Below, piece by piece: positions 1 through 11,389 of a DNA stretch of 64,000 nt; the stretch's first letter is position 1; the number at the start of each line of letters is the position of its first letter. This DNA is from Valencia hispanica. Lineage: Eukaryota; Chordata; Actinopteri; Cyprinodontiformes; Valenciidae. The notes under the pieces were generated by a model. That model saw nothing but the letters and a program-made list of their open reading frames with translations. It made no database searches and was not told where the DNA came from. The stretch lies in contig OY747721.1 of assembly GCA_963556495.2 (NCBI GenBank), forward strand, positions 11,534,649 through 11,598,648, written 5' to 3'. Both the position numbers and the translations under genes were made by a program.

Positions 1-344
1 GAGCAATAATAACCCCAGAACAGCAAGAATCACAGGCGTCATGTTTTTAATGCAAGAAAATCAACCTCTGCATTGCTACAACAAAAATACCTGTTATTAT
101 TATTAAAAAGGTCAACACATCTCACCTGCTACGTTGTTATGCTGAAATATGAAATGTTACTTGTTGAATTGTGTTAGTTTGTTTTTGGTCTTGCTAGACA
201 ACAAAAGACCCTCCCATTGTAAACAACTTTAAAAAATGTCATCTCGGTTTTTCTCACACCAAGACACAAAAAGGTCAGACACCTATGCCAGTAAAACCCG
301 TATCCCCATCACTTATCTAACAGGGACACAAACAGGGCTGATTA

Positions 345-763
345 GGGATGTAAGAAAATATCGATACACCAATATATTGCGATATTTTATTTCCCGATAT
401 TGTATTGATATTCAAAACAAAAATATAGATTTTTTTTATTTTTTTAGGGATTTGAATGGAACCATTAATGAGGACAGTAATTTTTGTAGTGAAATTAAAA
501 GCATAACTGGTAGTTTGTGGCTGTTTTCACCTTCTTCGTTCCAGTGGATAAACTAGATCTAGTAATAAAACTGGATGTGTTACAGTATGAAACAGGTTGG
601 AGTGTTTAGAATGCTGCGACAGTTTTCCTACTGTTAAATTGAGTTTTAAAAATCACAATGTATAGTCTTACTGATAGTATCGCAATATATCGAGATATAT
701 CGTATCGTCTCCCATGTATCGCGATACATATCGTATCGCCAGATTTTTGCCAATGCACATCCC
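345..763. mobile_element. MITE-like repeat rich in ATATCG motifs
   Basis: The segment begins with gggatgt and ends with its inverse, acatccc. In between it is packed with self-complementary atatcg / cgatat / tatcgcgata motifs near both ends. This layout matches short non-autonomous DNA transposons common in fish. I could not find a clean target-site duplication, so the exact ends and the superfamily (hAT is plausible) are inference. The open frame at 236-556 crosses its left end and is not a gene. Confidence 0.5.
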
Positions 764-2812
764 AAGTGCTGCTTGTCTTATTAGTAGGAAAAAAACTTCC
801 TTCAGCACAAAATGAGAAAGTTACCTTTTTAAATTAAGACATAATTAAAGATGAAGCATTAATGTATCATGACTACAAAACACAATGCAAATACTTCCTG
901 TCTGACACAGATAAGATTCAAATCTGTTTAATCTTCCATCAAATAATTTCCAAAACACAGTTTGAAGGGCACAACTGGAGCCATGCCGCGGTGCAGTAGG
1001 TTAGTTGTGTTATGCAATACCAAATAGGTTTCCAGTGTTTGGTTAGTTGAAAATGAGGTATTTTAAGTTGAAGGTTCAGTGCTCTATCCGAGGTTCAAGA
1101 GCAAAAGCAACCTCAGGTGGATTCAGAACGCCCAAGTTTATTATCCAGAAGAAAATTGGGCACTGTTTACATGTACAAGCAGAATATGTTCAGTGTATTG
1201 CAGTTTTCTAACTTAATAAACTTTATTGCTCACAAACAGCTGCAGTCACCTCAAAGTACTGACTGTTTACTCCCTGCTTGAGAAATTTGTAGTTGTGGCA
1301 TAAACATTTTTGTGTCCTCTTTTCTCAGTTTTAGGATATTCATTCCCTTAAACTAAAGACTACAGCAAGTTTAAAATTATTGGGCAATAAGTGTTTTCAA
1401 CAGAGATGCAGGCTTTGGTGGGTCAGAAGAAATGTGTCCTCGTTGTCTAATTGTTTTGCAGAACTCACCAAAGTTTCCCCAGTAGATGGTCTATGCAGAC
1501 AAACTGCTTACTCACTCATTTTACTATGCGAACAATAAGCAACCACACATCCATTCCACTTTCTCTGATTAAAAATGTCTTGTCACTGTGGATCCAACTG
1601 ATGCATCATCATCCATATATAGCCATTACTTTCTGTTTTTCAAAGCGAACAGAAAGGCAGAAAACATAGTTACGTACAAAATTGTTTTTGTTGTACATTT
1701 AAGATTACGTTTCTGCTTTAAAAAAGATTGGAAATGACTAATATAATTTATGTTTAATAACTTTTATATTATAGGTTTTATGATTCTATAATTTAATGTT
1801 TACCCTTTAAAGAATGATAAAGTCTCCAGATCTGCTGTTTTAGCTTTTTCTAAACAGAAACATGCATCGTCAGGATATTTAAGGAAATGCCATTTAAAAA
1901 CGGGCAAAATCCAAGCTATACAGACTATGATGTATAAATGTAATTTCACTTTATCTTATAAAATATCAAAGAATGATGATGCAGCTATTACACAAAGTCA
2001 AGTGTAGAGTTTAACTCAAAACTCCAATGGGTTTCTGCACAGTGCAGAAAACTAATCAAATTCAAGGCCAGTAATGAGAAAGGAAGAACAGCTGCAAATC
2101 CTCTTTTAGGAAGGGACATGGATAATTTTCCCCATTGTTTATCAGCATGATCTAACAACAACTACACAAATTCAAGGTGAAAAATAATTTGTTTAGCCAA
2201 AATTGAGCGTATTTGCTAAATAGTTTCAGCTTGAAGAATCAGTTTATTTGGTCATTCTTCACAAGGTTTGGGGTAAGGCTGTTTTTGTCACATGGGTGCA
2301 TTAAATGTTTAATCCTCCCAGAAACAAGTCAAACCACCCCTTTAATCACTTTCTGTTTCCCTCTGTGGGCTTTGCTGCTGCATTAGCTTGTATCTGTCTC
2401 AGTTCTTGTGTGTTTTGCTTAATTTCTGGTTCTCAGGGTCTGAATTTGTTTCCTAGTGTTCTGTCAAATGTAATAATCCCTTGTTGTCCTCAGCTTCCCA
2501 AAGTTTCTCTCAGATCGCCATGTCAATATGACTCTGTTCAGTTCTTTCTCAGATTCTCGCTGTACTCTCAGTGATTGTTTGGCCTTGGTTTAATTTTTTC
2601 CATCTTCATGAAATGGCACCATGTCACGATGCAAGCATCTCAAAAATAATAACCCATATCATGCTATCATTATACTGGACCTGCCTTGTGTTTCTGCTAT
2701 ATAGAGTGAGAACATAATGCACAATCAAAATGTAATCTGATACTCTAATATACTAGTCTGATCTGTGTTTTAATCTTAGTTGTTCACATCTGAATCAAAT
2801 GACGGCTTGTTA

Positions 2813-2950
2813 CCAGGCCTCTGAACAGCCGAATGGCTGCTGATGAGGGAATTCAACCACTTGATTTAGGCGTGTTGGAGCACGGCTGCATCTAAAAGTT
2901 GCAGGATGGTAGCTGTCGAGGACTGGACTTGGGCGTATCTGTTCTAGGAG
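2813..2950. repeat. MITE remnant, CCTGATTCAGGTGTGTTGGAGC-type family (copy 1)
   Basis: A block with accacttgatttaggcgtg, then ttggagcacggctgcatcta, aaagttgcaggatggtag and gaggactggacttgggc. It resembles a dispersed fish repeat of which two other copies are in the window, at about 7087-7255 and 56587-56812. The three share the order of a gtgt-tggagca / acatctaaa-type block and a gaggactggagt-type end. Only part of the element is left here. Confidence 0.45.
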
Positions 2951-3925
2951 AAGACTAGGTGCTGTCCTTTTGACAGAAGGGGGTATATTAATACTTGTAA
3001 ATATAAAAGCTCGAATATGGGACAACACAGTAAAGACACTCAGTATATGGTCTGAATTTTTATTTTGACAACCAAGGAGAAACTGTTCAGAAAGAATAAA
3101 ATACTCAATAATGCATAAGGAACATTAGTGCTTCCCTCTGAGGCATTTGTGTAGATGAATACAATTTAAATGTTTCATAGTTTTTGTGGAAATTAAATTC
3201 CTATTCTTCAGCAGACGTGTATTTCGAATGCTTACGAAAGAAAATGTTCAACCTTGTACTTTGATGGTGTGAAAAAATAGGAGATGTCTATAAACTTCCA
3301 GATAATCTGGAGTGCATAAAAAGTGAAAGTTAAGGGGTTGAGTTATGTGTGGTGTTTGGACATACAGCATGTCTCAAATGTTGTAATTCACAAAAGAAAA
3401 TGCTGTATTTTGGAAAGACATTCATTAAAAAAAAACAGACAATCTATGCAGTGCACATATTCATACATGCAAAGTGAGGCATGCCATTGTAGTTCCTCTC
3501 TTTAATGAAAATATCCAACAGCTCGGACTCACTTCCTGTATAAATACAGTATTTGTGAAAACAATCAATATTAGATGTAGACATGTAGAATGCTTACACA
3601 CTTTTCCTTAGGAAAAAGAATAAACTACTTTTACCATGCAAGAGAGGTAACACGTTTCGTAGATGGCAAAATGTTCGAGGATGCTGGAAAAATATACAAC
3701 ATATACTGCAGCTCCTGTGGAGGAGCTTTAGACACACTTCAGTAAAGCCGATATAATGCACAAAAACATGCTGTTGCATAGAAAGTGACAAATGCAGGAG
3801 CCCAAGAGTTATGATTGTAACAAAAAGCACAGATTAACCATGTGCTGGAGACATTTTAAACACTGTATGAAGTTGCATGTTGATAAAATAACAATGTTGC
3901 TGAATCTGACTCAAATTTGGATGCT

Positions 3926-4891
3926 TCAGTCGGTGAGATCCAGGCACCATGACTGCTCAGTGCTCTGAGTTTGACTACCGATGCTGGACCTTCGTGATGA
4001 CATGCTCTCGCTGTCCCTACTCTCCACAGAGTTCCTGTTACCCAGACGACACTCCAAACTGGTGTGCTCTGAAGCAGACGGGTTGCCCAATGTGAGACAG
4101 GGCTCTAAAACATCCAGCTGTGGTGATCCTGAATCCAGAGAGGAGACAGAAGGCTGGCAGGGTAATGCTGGAGGTGAAGAGGAGGCAGGGGGGAGGGAGG
4201 AGTGCGAGTCAAGGATCTGGAAGATCGGGGTGTCCTGGGTCGGACTGTGACCCAGAGGCTCACTGGAGGTTCCAGATGTTGGGTCCAGCAGGCTGTGTGT
4301 GGATGTGCCCGGAGGAGCACTGGAAAAAAGGCAGGAGAATTCATCACTGTCACTGGAAGGCTGCCGACACAACAAGGGATGGGACTGGCTGATGGAGGTT
4401 GGACCAGCACCGAGAGGTCTGGACTCATCCCTGCTTCCATGACGTGCAAAGTTCGGACTTCCACCGCTGTAGCCTGGGCTTACATGAAGAGATGGGCTGG
4501 TCCATACAGGTAAAGTCATGCTCTCAGTGCTATGATATGAACCTAACTTAGATGAAGAGTTTACTGAAAGTCGCAGACAAGCATTAGTGAGTGGTGTGGT
4601 AGACTGGTGGCTTTCTGTATGGGACTGTGCAGTGTCACTGTAGCTCCAGTGGGCAGCGCCTGGTGCACTTTTGTGGCCATGGGCTTTGTGACTCTGGGGA
4701 CTGGTATAAAGGCAGTAAGCTGAAGAGGTGTTTGAGGCCATAGGAGAGCTGGACACCATATGGACAGAGTGAGGACTTGAAAGGAACGAGGTTTTGTGGT
4801 GGTGATGTACAGATATATGAGTCTGGAGGAGATGCAACATGTGGTGAAGGCTCTTGGTGAGTTCTGATACTTCTTGGTTTAATATGCCCAC
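3926..4891 (-). CDS. kcnh4: kcnh4 last coding exon: coiled coil and Ser/Pro-rich C-terminal tail
   Basis: This exon encodes 321 residues and the stop codon. The acceptor is ctacacag, with the reading frame in phase 0 starting VGILNQEVSELTK. With the preceding exon (VKESIAQLNLK) it makes the short heptad-repeat coiled coil present in the distal tail of ELK channels. The rest is low-complexity, rich in Ser, Pro and His, with a basophilic kinase-like SSRRSSIGS stretch near the end and the terminus WCLDLTD. ELK tails diverge fast, so family membership comes mainly from the coiled coil and the phase-consistent joins. The function of the tail in gating or trafficking is inference. Confidence 0.85.
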   Translation of the reverse strand: MGILNQEVSELTKSLHHMLHLLQTHISVHHHHKTSFLSSPHSVHMVSSSPMASNTSSAYCLYTSPQSHKAHGHKSAPGAAHWSYSDTAQSHTESHQSTTPLTNACLRLSVNSSSKLGSYHSTESMTLPVWTSPSLHVSPGYSGGSPNFARHGSRDESRPLGAGPTSISQSHPLLCRQPSSDSDEFSCLFSSAPPGTSTHSLLDPTSGTSSEPLGHSPTQDTPIFQILDSHSSLPPASSSPPALPCQPSVSSLDSGSPQLDVLEPCLTLGNPSASEHTSLECRLGNRNSVESRDSESMSSRRSSIGSQTQSTEQSWCLDLTD

Positions 4892-5659
4892 CTGTGTAGA
4901 ATACATAAGTATGTCATAACTATTAAAATGCTGTAAACAATTTTTTTTACAATAATGCTAGCAAATAAGGCAAAAGCAAACTTAATAGATTGGTCATAAT
5001 TTTTGAATTCAGGTAAATCCAGACCGATTGGTCCTGAAGGCTAAAGCTAAAAGCTATCCCATCAAGGGACCAAGATAAAAGAGGATTTCTATAGTCTTAA
5101 ACCAACTCCAAACTCAAAAACATCCCTGTGGCTATGCAAATGCTGTTTGGTAAACTTTTAAACCATCAACAAGTTTGCACTAAGAAGTTATTAAACAAAA
5201 ACTGCTTATTATTTACATGGTACATGGAGGTAAGGTGTGTCATCAATTTCCTTCCAGTGTGAAACAGGCTGAGAAAGGAACACGTAAAGTGTTTAAAACA
5301 GAGTAAAGAAATCAATAAAAACCATTCACTTAAACATTCAGGACATGTGTTCTAGCTTTTGGACAAGTGAAGATGTTTGGTGTGAAGAAGGAGACAAATA
5401 CACTAGTAAATCTTGAAGGATGAACAGTTCAAACCACTTGAAAACAGTCCATGCTGATGTTTAGAAATTATTGTAATATATGAAGTTTATTCCGATCCAC
5501 CTTTCTTTCTCCAGTATAGCTGCATGATAAACCTTAACGTTCCCATATAGCAGAGTTTAGTGCTGGCTTGGAGTAATTTCTATTTTGTTTTGGTGTCACT
5601 TTTTAAAGTTGAGCTACAGAACATTGCATTGTTTACCTGTAGTTCTGCACATGGACCTT

Positions 5660-5772
5660 CTGCTTGTGTTCGCGTATTAAACAACCTGTATTCATTCTTT
5701 ACTCAGGCGTGCCAAACCGACAGCGCTGTACCACATATTTTCGATACAAAAATGTGTACCATTACACCCCTA
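5660..5772. repeat. Truncated DNA-transposon end
   Basis: The end reads cgatacaaaaatgtgtacc followed by attacacccctac. This resembles the terminus of a common fish non-autonomous hAT-type element (ends in ...gtaccgttacacccct). No matching inverted end is seen to the left, so this is a fragment. The classification rests on remembered motif similarity only. Confidence 0.35.
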
Positions 5773-6660
5773 CATTCCAGAAATACTTCTAGTCCATGAT
5801 TATCTATGGGACCATGGAACAAACTTGACTGAACATCCTGACACTCAGTTATTCCCATTCCATATATTTGTTGCCCAATAACAGTATAAAAATTTAGCTG
5901 ACGCCATTAAACACAGAACTTTGAGCCTCAATAAGATTTGATAGTTCTGCCTCCGAGGTTCATTCTCCAAATAAAATCCAGAATAAGACTTCTTACCTTA
6001 CAGAGAAAAGAAAAGTTGGAGAATGATCAGCATAGACTGAATGCATTGCTACAAAGAGCAAGGAAATTTATTAATTTTGATCGCATAAATCCAAGATTCA
6101 AGAAGAAGCATTGTTGACAAACACATTTAATATGTGTAATCAAAATGACAGGGTTTCTTAAAAAGATGCCAACAGAATCCAACTTTAAATATCCTAAACT
6201 AGGATATATAACCCTAACCCCTTTAAGTTCCAAAAGTTTAAATCATTTAATTATTTTCCAAGAGATGGGAAATGACTGAGGTTTACTTTGTACCTTATGT
6301 TTAAATATAATCTGATGATGTCCTAATGAGAGAAGACGAAATTATTTCTAGAGAGAGGGTCAGACAAGCCACATTAGAGCTGTACTGTCACAATGGTTTT
6401 TTTCATTTAGATTGTCGAGTCAGCACTCCTGATGTTCTTCTGCATTGCAGAAGTGCCCTGCTGATTAATTAATATTGACTTCTGACAGCACCTTACTGAG
6501 CCCATCTGGATGCTTACGTTGCACCTAATGTAACTTCAAGTACAGTGAGATTAGGTGCAAAGGCTGACTGAGACATGGGGGGAAACTGTTTTATCTAAGT
6601 GGAGTTTTTCAGTCAAGTATTTATGCAAAAGATGATAAATGATGCAACACAATGCACATA

Positions 6661-7690
6661 GCACCCTTCACAATTATTGGCACCCCTGGAAAACTGTATA
6701 ATAGGTCATTGTTTACTGCTGTAGCATAATATCACTGATTAACTTATTGACACCCCTTATAGTTCTTTAATGCATCACTTCAACAATAAGCCCCTTTTCT
6801 TTTAGTCACTCCTCAAAATGGGAAAGACAAGAGAACAAGTCTCTCAAGTCACTAATATGCGAAACGGTTGTTTGGAAGGCATGTTTGGAAAAAGCCATTT
6901 CTGTTCTTTCATTACTTGTTGTGGAAATAGTGGCCTTTATTTTTTAGTAGTTTGACAAGAAGAAGGGCAGAGAAAGAGGGGGAAGACTGGGAGGTCACCG
7001 GGCCAGGGCAGCTGCACACAGGATTGCATCCTCTGCATATGGTGTGTCTGCTCCACCACCAAGTCTCAAATTTAGCTAAACTCTAGTGTGGCATCTCCAA
7101 CTCCATTCCTCAAGAACCATTGTCTTCCAGCTTTTAGATTCATCTCTGCTCCACACCTGAATCAAATGGCAGAGTTATCCCTTCAGCATGTTACCACGTT
7201 CTGTGGGCTTAGGGTTAGTGGCTCTCATGGACTGGAGTTAGAAATCCTTTGTCTTGTGGGACACTAGACTGAAATGGTCTAAAACAAAGGATGAATATGT
7301 GAAATATGAATATGTGAAAAAACATCACATGTCTACTGTTAAGCACAGTAGAGGATTAATGATGCTGTGGGTCAGTTTCTCTTGAAAAGGCCAACTCTGG
7401 GAGCCATAAAATGTATTAAATAGCAGGGGCTTTTGAATAACGATTCTAGGTCCTCTGTCAAAAAATTGAAAATAGTTAATCACTGAGCCTTTCAACAGAA
7501 CAATGATCCAATGATATGGCCAAATCAAAACAGATAGTGTTCACCTGAAGCTAAATAAACCTATTTTTCCTGGTGATCTTAGAACCCAGACCCTAAGTCC
7601 TGGAGAAAAACTGTGAGGTGAGCTAAATAGAAGACATTCATATGAAGAGATCAAGGACAAATCAAACATCCCTCTCTTTGTATGCTCTAA
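6661..7690 (+). mobile_element. Degenerate Tc1-like transposon remnant
   Basis: It starts with cacaattattggcacccct, a terminus typical of Tc1-like fish elements, and contains aaatgggaaagacaagagaa. Further on there is a decayed transposase: gattaatgatgctgtggg, and caatgatccaatgatatggc, which corresponds to the NDP-x-H-x-AK stretch before the last catalytic region. Stops and indels break every frame. A MITE-like repeat (about 7087-7255) sits inside. The right end is approximate. Related termini recur at about 11790-12110 and 60995. Confidence 0.55.
7087..7255. repeat. MITE copy 2, nested in the Tc1-like remnant
   Basis: The segment starts gtggcatctccaactccatt and ends gactggagttagaaatcctt; the two ends are roughly complementary. 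The interior has cacacctgaatcaaatggca. It matches the pattern of the copy at 56587-56812. It interrupts the decayed Tc1-like transposase, so it inserted later. Confidence 0.5.
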
Positions 7691-8072
7691 CCTTATAGGA
7701 GATGACAAAGTGATGTCTTGTTGGCAAAATAAAGGTTGTAACTATTTACAACAGTAATGCTAATAAGAGCAGCACCAGTGATTTAATAAAATAAATAAAA
7801 AAAATCCCTACTGACATAATGTGCTCAAATTAGAGGTTGGAAAAAACTGTCAGATTATGCTGCTGCCATAAAAGATAAGACAAATCTTAAGTTCAAACAT
7901 TGTTACCATTGTGCCAACAACTACACAGAGTGTACAGGTGCAAAACACAACCCCAATTTGTGCTAGTAATAAAATTGCTTTTTCCCCCCCATCTTTTTAT
8001 AAATTTCAAAGATAACATTTTAAGACCAAAAATGATCATTACCCTTATCAAACCAGTTTTTAGCCACTTTAC

Positions 8073-8149
8073 CTTAAGGTTTAGCTGAGCTATGCTTTCC
8101 TTGACCTCCTCTGTCCCCTGAAGCAGAGGGGTCTTTGCCTGTTTGGTTT
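8073..8149 (-). CDS. kcnh4: kcnh4 coding exon: start of tail coiled coil
   Basis: A 77-base exon with acceptor tctccag and donor aag|gtaaag. One base (g) from the previous exon completes the first codon. It reads ETKQAKTPLLQGTEEVKESI then AQLNLK and leaves phase 0, matching the last exon. EEVKE..IAQLN is characteristic of the ELK tail (KCNH4 has a closely similar EEVKEKV-type segment, from memory). It is too short to be recognised as an open frame alone; the joins on both sides support it. Confidence 0.85.
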
Positions 8150-9848
8150 CTGGAGAATGATAAAAAAAGAAACATAAGTAAAAAAAAAGAAGTTAAATCA
8201 CAGCACAGAAAGCTTTGTTTAATATCAGTTTTATTAGAACAGGATAAATCTATAAATTCAGAACAAGTTAAAAAACATTTGCAAAGCAATTAAAAAACAT
8301 CCACATAATCAGTCCTGATTAAAAACATGCACATCTTTTTTTAATTAAACTTGTTCAATTTTTGAAAAGCATTTAAAGTTTGTTAAGGCCTTTGTGTTAT
8401 GAGCTGTGTCAATAACCCAAAAAAGTGAAAAAAGGAGATAGTAAATAGGCTTTAATCTGCATAAATCGTGTTATAGCAAGAATAGTAGTGGAGCTCTTTG
8501 AGAATACAAGTTTATTTGCTCTGGTTTTATTTGACACAAATACATATTAATATGTGAAGGTTTTTAACTAAATGCATTATGATAGAGGTGCTAAATGTGA
8601 GCGAACTGCATCAGTACTGCTGTTTGCTCAGTAGCCCTACATTAAAAGCAGATCTTGTGTGTTAAGTGAGTGAAGCACAAAGTATTGCTTGGACATATTT
8701 AGTGGATACAAAAGGCTTGGTGATATTACCCCACAAACTATAATTTGGATGCACAACGTGCATGAACCATGAAAACACACCATAATTTGTATTTGTACTT
8801 TTGCATCAGGTAGATATTATTTTAAGGGGCTACATAATAGGAAAAAAACTTATTTTCTGAGCTTGAAGCATGTTTAGGAGTCAGATTCACTCTTAACTTT
8901 AAAAGACAAAACAGAAAGATATAAAGCAGTAGAGCTGCTGCTCCTCCACATTGTGAGGAGACAGCAGAAGTGGCTTGGGCATCTAGTCAGGATTCCTCCT
9001 GGACTCCTCCCTGGTGAGGTGTGCCTGGCTCATCCCACCAGGAGGAGACCCAAAGAGAGACCCAGGACACGCTGGAGGGATTCCCCCTGAGGAGCTGACC
9101 TAAGTGGCTGGAGAGAGGGAAGTCTGACTGATCCTCTCTGCATTAGGCAGCTGCCTCTGAGACCCGACCCCAGATTAAGCAGGGAGACAATCGAAGTCCA
9201 GCAGTCTCGCTGGTTTTAAACTTTGGTTTAAAATTGTGTCAATGGGCGAGTTTTTAAAGATTTTCAGAGGTCAGCATATGGTAAAATAATGTGACCTCCG
9301 CACTTTAACTCCACTCTACTCTAAAGCATAACTTTTTTTAAATCAATTTGCCCTTCTTTTGTCTTTGCTATAAACTGGTATTTTTTTCCTCAGCATGATA
9401 ATACAATCCAGGCTAAAATGCATTTACACAGAACCAGTGTACTCTTTGGTAAAATTTGCAACCCTCAAGAAAGCTTTAGAAAAAAATAGAAATCAGCCAG
9501 TCAACCTGGAAAGACTTTCTTACTTTACATGCAGTGCAAAAAGTACATATTCACTGTTGTTAAGTAAATTAACTGAACCTCATCTGACCTGTAGTCTACA
9601 GTCCCTCTGGTAGGACTGCTATCATCAGTAAAAACTCACAGTGAAAACCCTCCTCTGACCTCATTTGTCCTTTAACATGTTCTCTGACTCTGTGGACACC
9701 TGGCTGTCTTTTCTTTCTGCTGCGCTCTCAGATTTCCCCAGGAGGAGGCAGGACCGCCTCACATGCATCCACTGTTTGAACTCTCTCGTTTACCTCCAAG
9801 CCATCTGGCCTCCAGGTTACCCATGCAGCTGGGGGTGGTGTGTCTTAC
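8150..9848 (-). other. kcnh4 intron (1.7 kb)
   Basis: Bounded by donor gtaaga (minus strand, at 9843-9848) and acceptor at 8150-8151. It contains a LINE-derived fragment (8930-9200). Otherwise it is AT-rich sequence in which I see nothing. Confidence 0.7.
8930..9200 (+). mobile_element. LINE reverse-transcriptase C-terminal fragment
   Basis: The plus strand reads GHLVRIPPGLLPGEVCLAH, then PTRRRPKERPRTRWRD. This C-terminal signature (GHLVRMPPGRLPGE.. ..GRPRTRWRD) is common in fish non-LTR retrotransposon polyproteins. A stop and frame loss follow, and a RQLPLRPDPR-like piece continues to about 9190. It is a decayed 3' fragment. The exact LINE clade cannot be fixed by eye. Confidence 0.6.
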
Positions 9849-9940
9849 CTTGGGTGATGCCACCTGTTCTGGAGTTAGGCTTGCTGTGCTCCACAGTAAA
9901 GTGGAACGTGTGCCTGTTGTCTTCGATGCCATCTACAACC
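9849..9940 (-). CDS. kcnh4: kcnh4 coding exon: conserved DLSPR-VVDGIED tail motif
   Basis: A 92-base exon with acceptor tctcctgtcag and donor caag|gtaaga. Joined to the previous exon (ending CCPDLSP-type, ..DLSPR) it reads VVDGIEDNRHTFHFTVEHSK then PNSRTGGITQ. The DLSPR-(I/V)VDGIED motif is a conserved landmark in the distal tail of all vertebrate ELK channels. The entering phase is 2 and the leaving phase is 1, both matching the neighbours. The motif's role is not known to me. Confidence 0.9.
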
Positions 9941-11000
9941 CTGACAGGAGAGATGAGAAGATGGAGAATGTGGGTTAATGTTACAGTAGAGCTTTTTCAA
10001 TTATCATCAGAGACATAAGATGACCCAAGAATGTGCCATGAGAGCTGCAGCTGGCAGAGGCCCATGTGGGTTTAGATGTGATGGGATGAGATATTTGAGC
10101 TCTATGAACTAGACCTTACCCATATGTGGAGCTCACTGGGTGATACATTATAAATACCGATGGTAGGGGTAGCAAGATAAGGTGCTCTAGTAATGAAATA
10201 CAGTGGCATCTGCTATAATATGCAATGCAGATAGATCTAATTTACATTATGGACATGGTACAGATTTGCATTGTAGGACTTGTGTTGTCATACACTCGCC
10301 ATCAGTCATTCTTCTTGTCATTCTTCTTAGACTTTTATGTGTTGGATATGTTCTTTTTCCAGTAGGGAACTTCAAAGCAACTTAAAAATAATAATTGTGT
10401 GCACAAAGTTGAATTTATTTGGGATTTTCTCTAATTCGGACTCTGTTATTTTTTGCTGGCTCAAATTTATACATACTGATATTTTGTTAAATCTTCTTTA
10501 GTAAGTTGCAAAGAAATCAAACACATATTGCAGCCATCAAAAAGTTCCTAGCGAAATTCTGGATGGATATGTGACCACTCAGATCATCAGAATTGGTAGA
10601 ATTCATTTAAATTAGTAAATTTTTTGGATCCAGAGCTGGTTTTAAAGCATAGTCCACACACATTTCTCATGAGGGTTAAAGGTAACTTAACCTGCCCTGT
10701 TCCAAAACTAGCTCTGGCCTTACTTGATGGACTGTCCATCATTAGTCCTCTTACTTTGCCCCCCCCCCCCCCCCCCCCCCAGATGGTGATCACCCACAAA
10801 ATCTGCAGACATTTCCTGCAAATTCTGACAATAAGCTTTTGAGTTATATTCCTAACCAACAGACAGACAAACAAACAAACCCTGGCAAAAACAAAACCTT
10901 CTTGGCAGAGGTAATAAATTGCATTCTTCAACCCATTCAGGTTCATCTTGCTGTATTTTATTCAGGTAAAACAAAAAGAAGAAACTAGACTTTCCAATAC
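9941..11000 (-). other. kcnh4 intron (1.1 kb) with poly-C tract
   Basis: Intron between donor gtattg (minus strand, 10995-11000) and acceptor at 9941-9942. It carries a run of 22 C residues at 10759-10780. No coding pattern or recognisable transposon is seen in the rest. Confidence 0.7.
10759..10780. repeat. (C)22 mononucleotide run
   Basis: An uninterrupted run of 22 C on the plus strand, which is G22 in the sense strand of the kcnh4 pre-mRNA, about 220 bases upstream in transcript order of nothing exonic but inside the 1.1-kb intron. Length is likely polymorphic and also error-prone in sequencing. Confidence 0.9.
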
Positions 11001-11389
11001 CTGGGACTAAGATCTGGTGGTGGGAAACATGTGACTGTTGGGATGATCAACTTTGCAAGATTTTTCTGAGCTCCCAATTCTCCCTTGGCTGAAGGTGAAG
11101 CCTGAGTTTGGGTGGATAAGGGAGTGCTGTGGTCTTTTTTTGAAGGTGGCTGAGGGGATAAGTTTTGACCAAGAAATCCTCGACTGAGGTTTGGTGAACG
11201 GCAACGTCGCAGGGCATTGAACTGTCGCAGTTCGTCCCCTAACAGGTTTCCCAGGGAGGTGCGGCGAACTGGGCTGGTAAAATTAGGCAACAAGAGATTG
11301 CGTCGGGAGCGCGTGGCTGGAGAGAGGTGGAAGGTGTCATCAGGTTCGTCAGTCTTTGTCTCCACAATAGAAGGGAGTTTTGGTGACTG
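11001..11389 (-). CDS. kcnh4: kcnh4 coding exon: proximal C-terminal tail
   Basis: A 389-base exon encoding about 129 residues, beginning QSPKLPSIVETKTDEPDD and ending in PPDLSPR across the next junction. LPSI(V/T)E follows the CNBHD in KCNH8 and KCNH4. LGDELRQFNAL matches the GxxLGEELxxFxAL-type segment of KCNH4. The acceptor lies in a T-rich tract and reads cagcag, so two AGs three bases apart could be used (see findings). It enters in phase 0 and leaves in phase 2. Confidence 0.85.

Larger units (their letters stand above)
1..3925. other. 3' flank / 3' UTR of kcnh4, no other gene seen
   Basis: This stretch lies downstream of the channel gene's stop codon, the gene being on the minus strand. 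I see no convincing coding exon. The short open frames are AT-rich or lie in repeats. Two minus-strand candidate poly(A) signals are visible: ATTAAA (plus-strand tttaat at 3501-3506) and AATAAA (plus-strand tttatt at 3059-3064). These would give 3' UTRs of about 420 and 860 bases. Which one is used, if either, cannot be decided here. Two MITE-like repeats are listed separately. Confidence 0.5.
4892..8072 (-). other. kcnh4 intron (3.2 kb) before the last exon
   Basis: Donor at 8071-8072 (GT on the minus strand) and acceptor at 4892-4893. It holds a truncated repeat ending gtaccattacacccctac near 5772 and a Tc1-like remnant (6661-7690) listed separately. Apart from these I see AT-rich sequence with no conserved coding pattern. 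Confidence 0.7.

Noticed and set aside
236..556. 106-residue plus-strand frame near the left edge
   Set aside because: It crosses the border of an ATATCG-rich MITE, has runs of Phe/Tyr from AT-rich DNA and no domain.
4105..4513. Several overlapping frames on both strands opposite the last kcnh4 exon
   Set aside because: They are shadows of the GC-richer coding exon; only the frame continuing the spliced channel makes sense.
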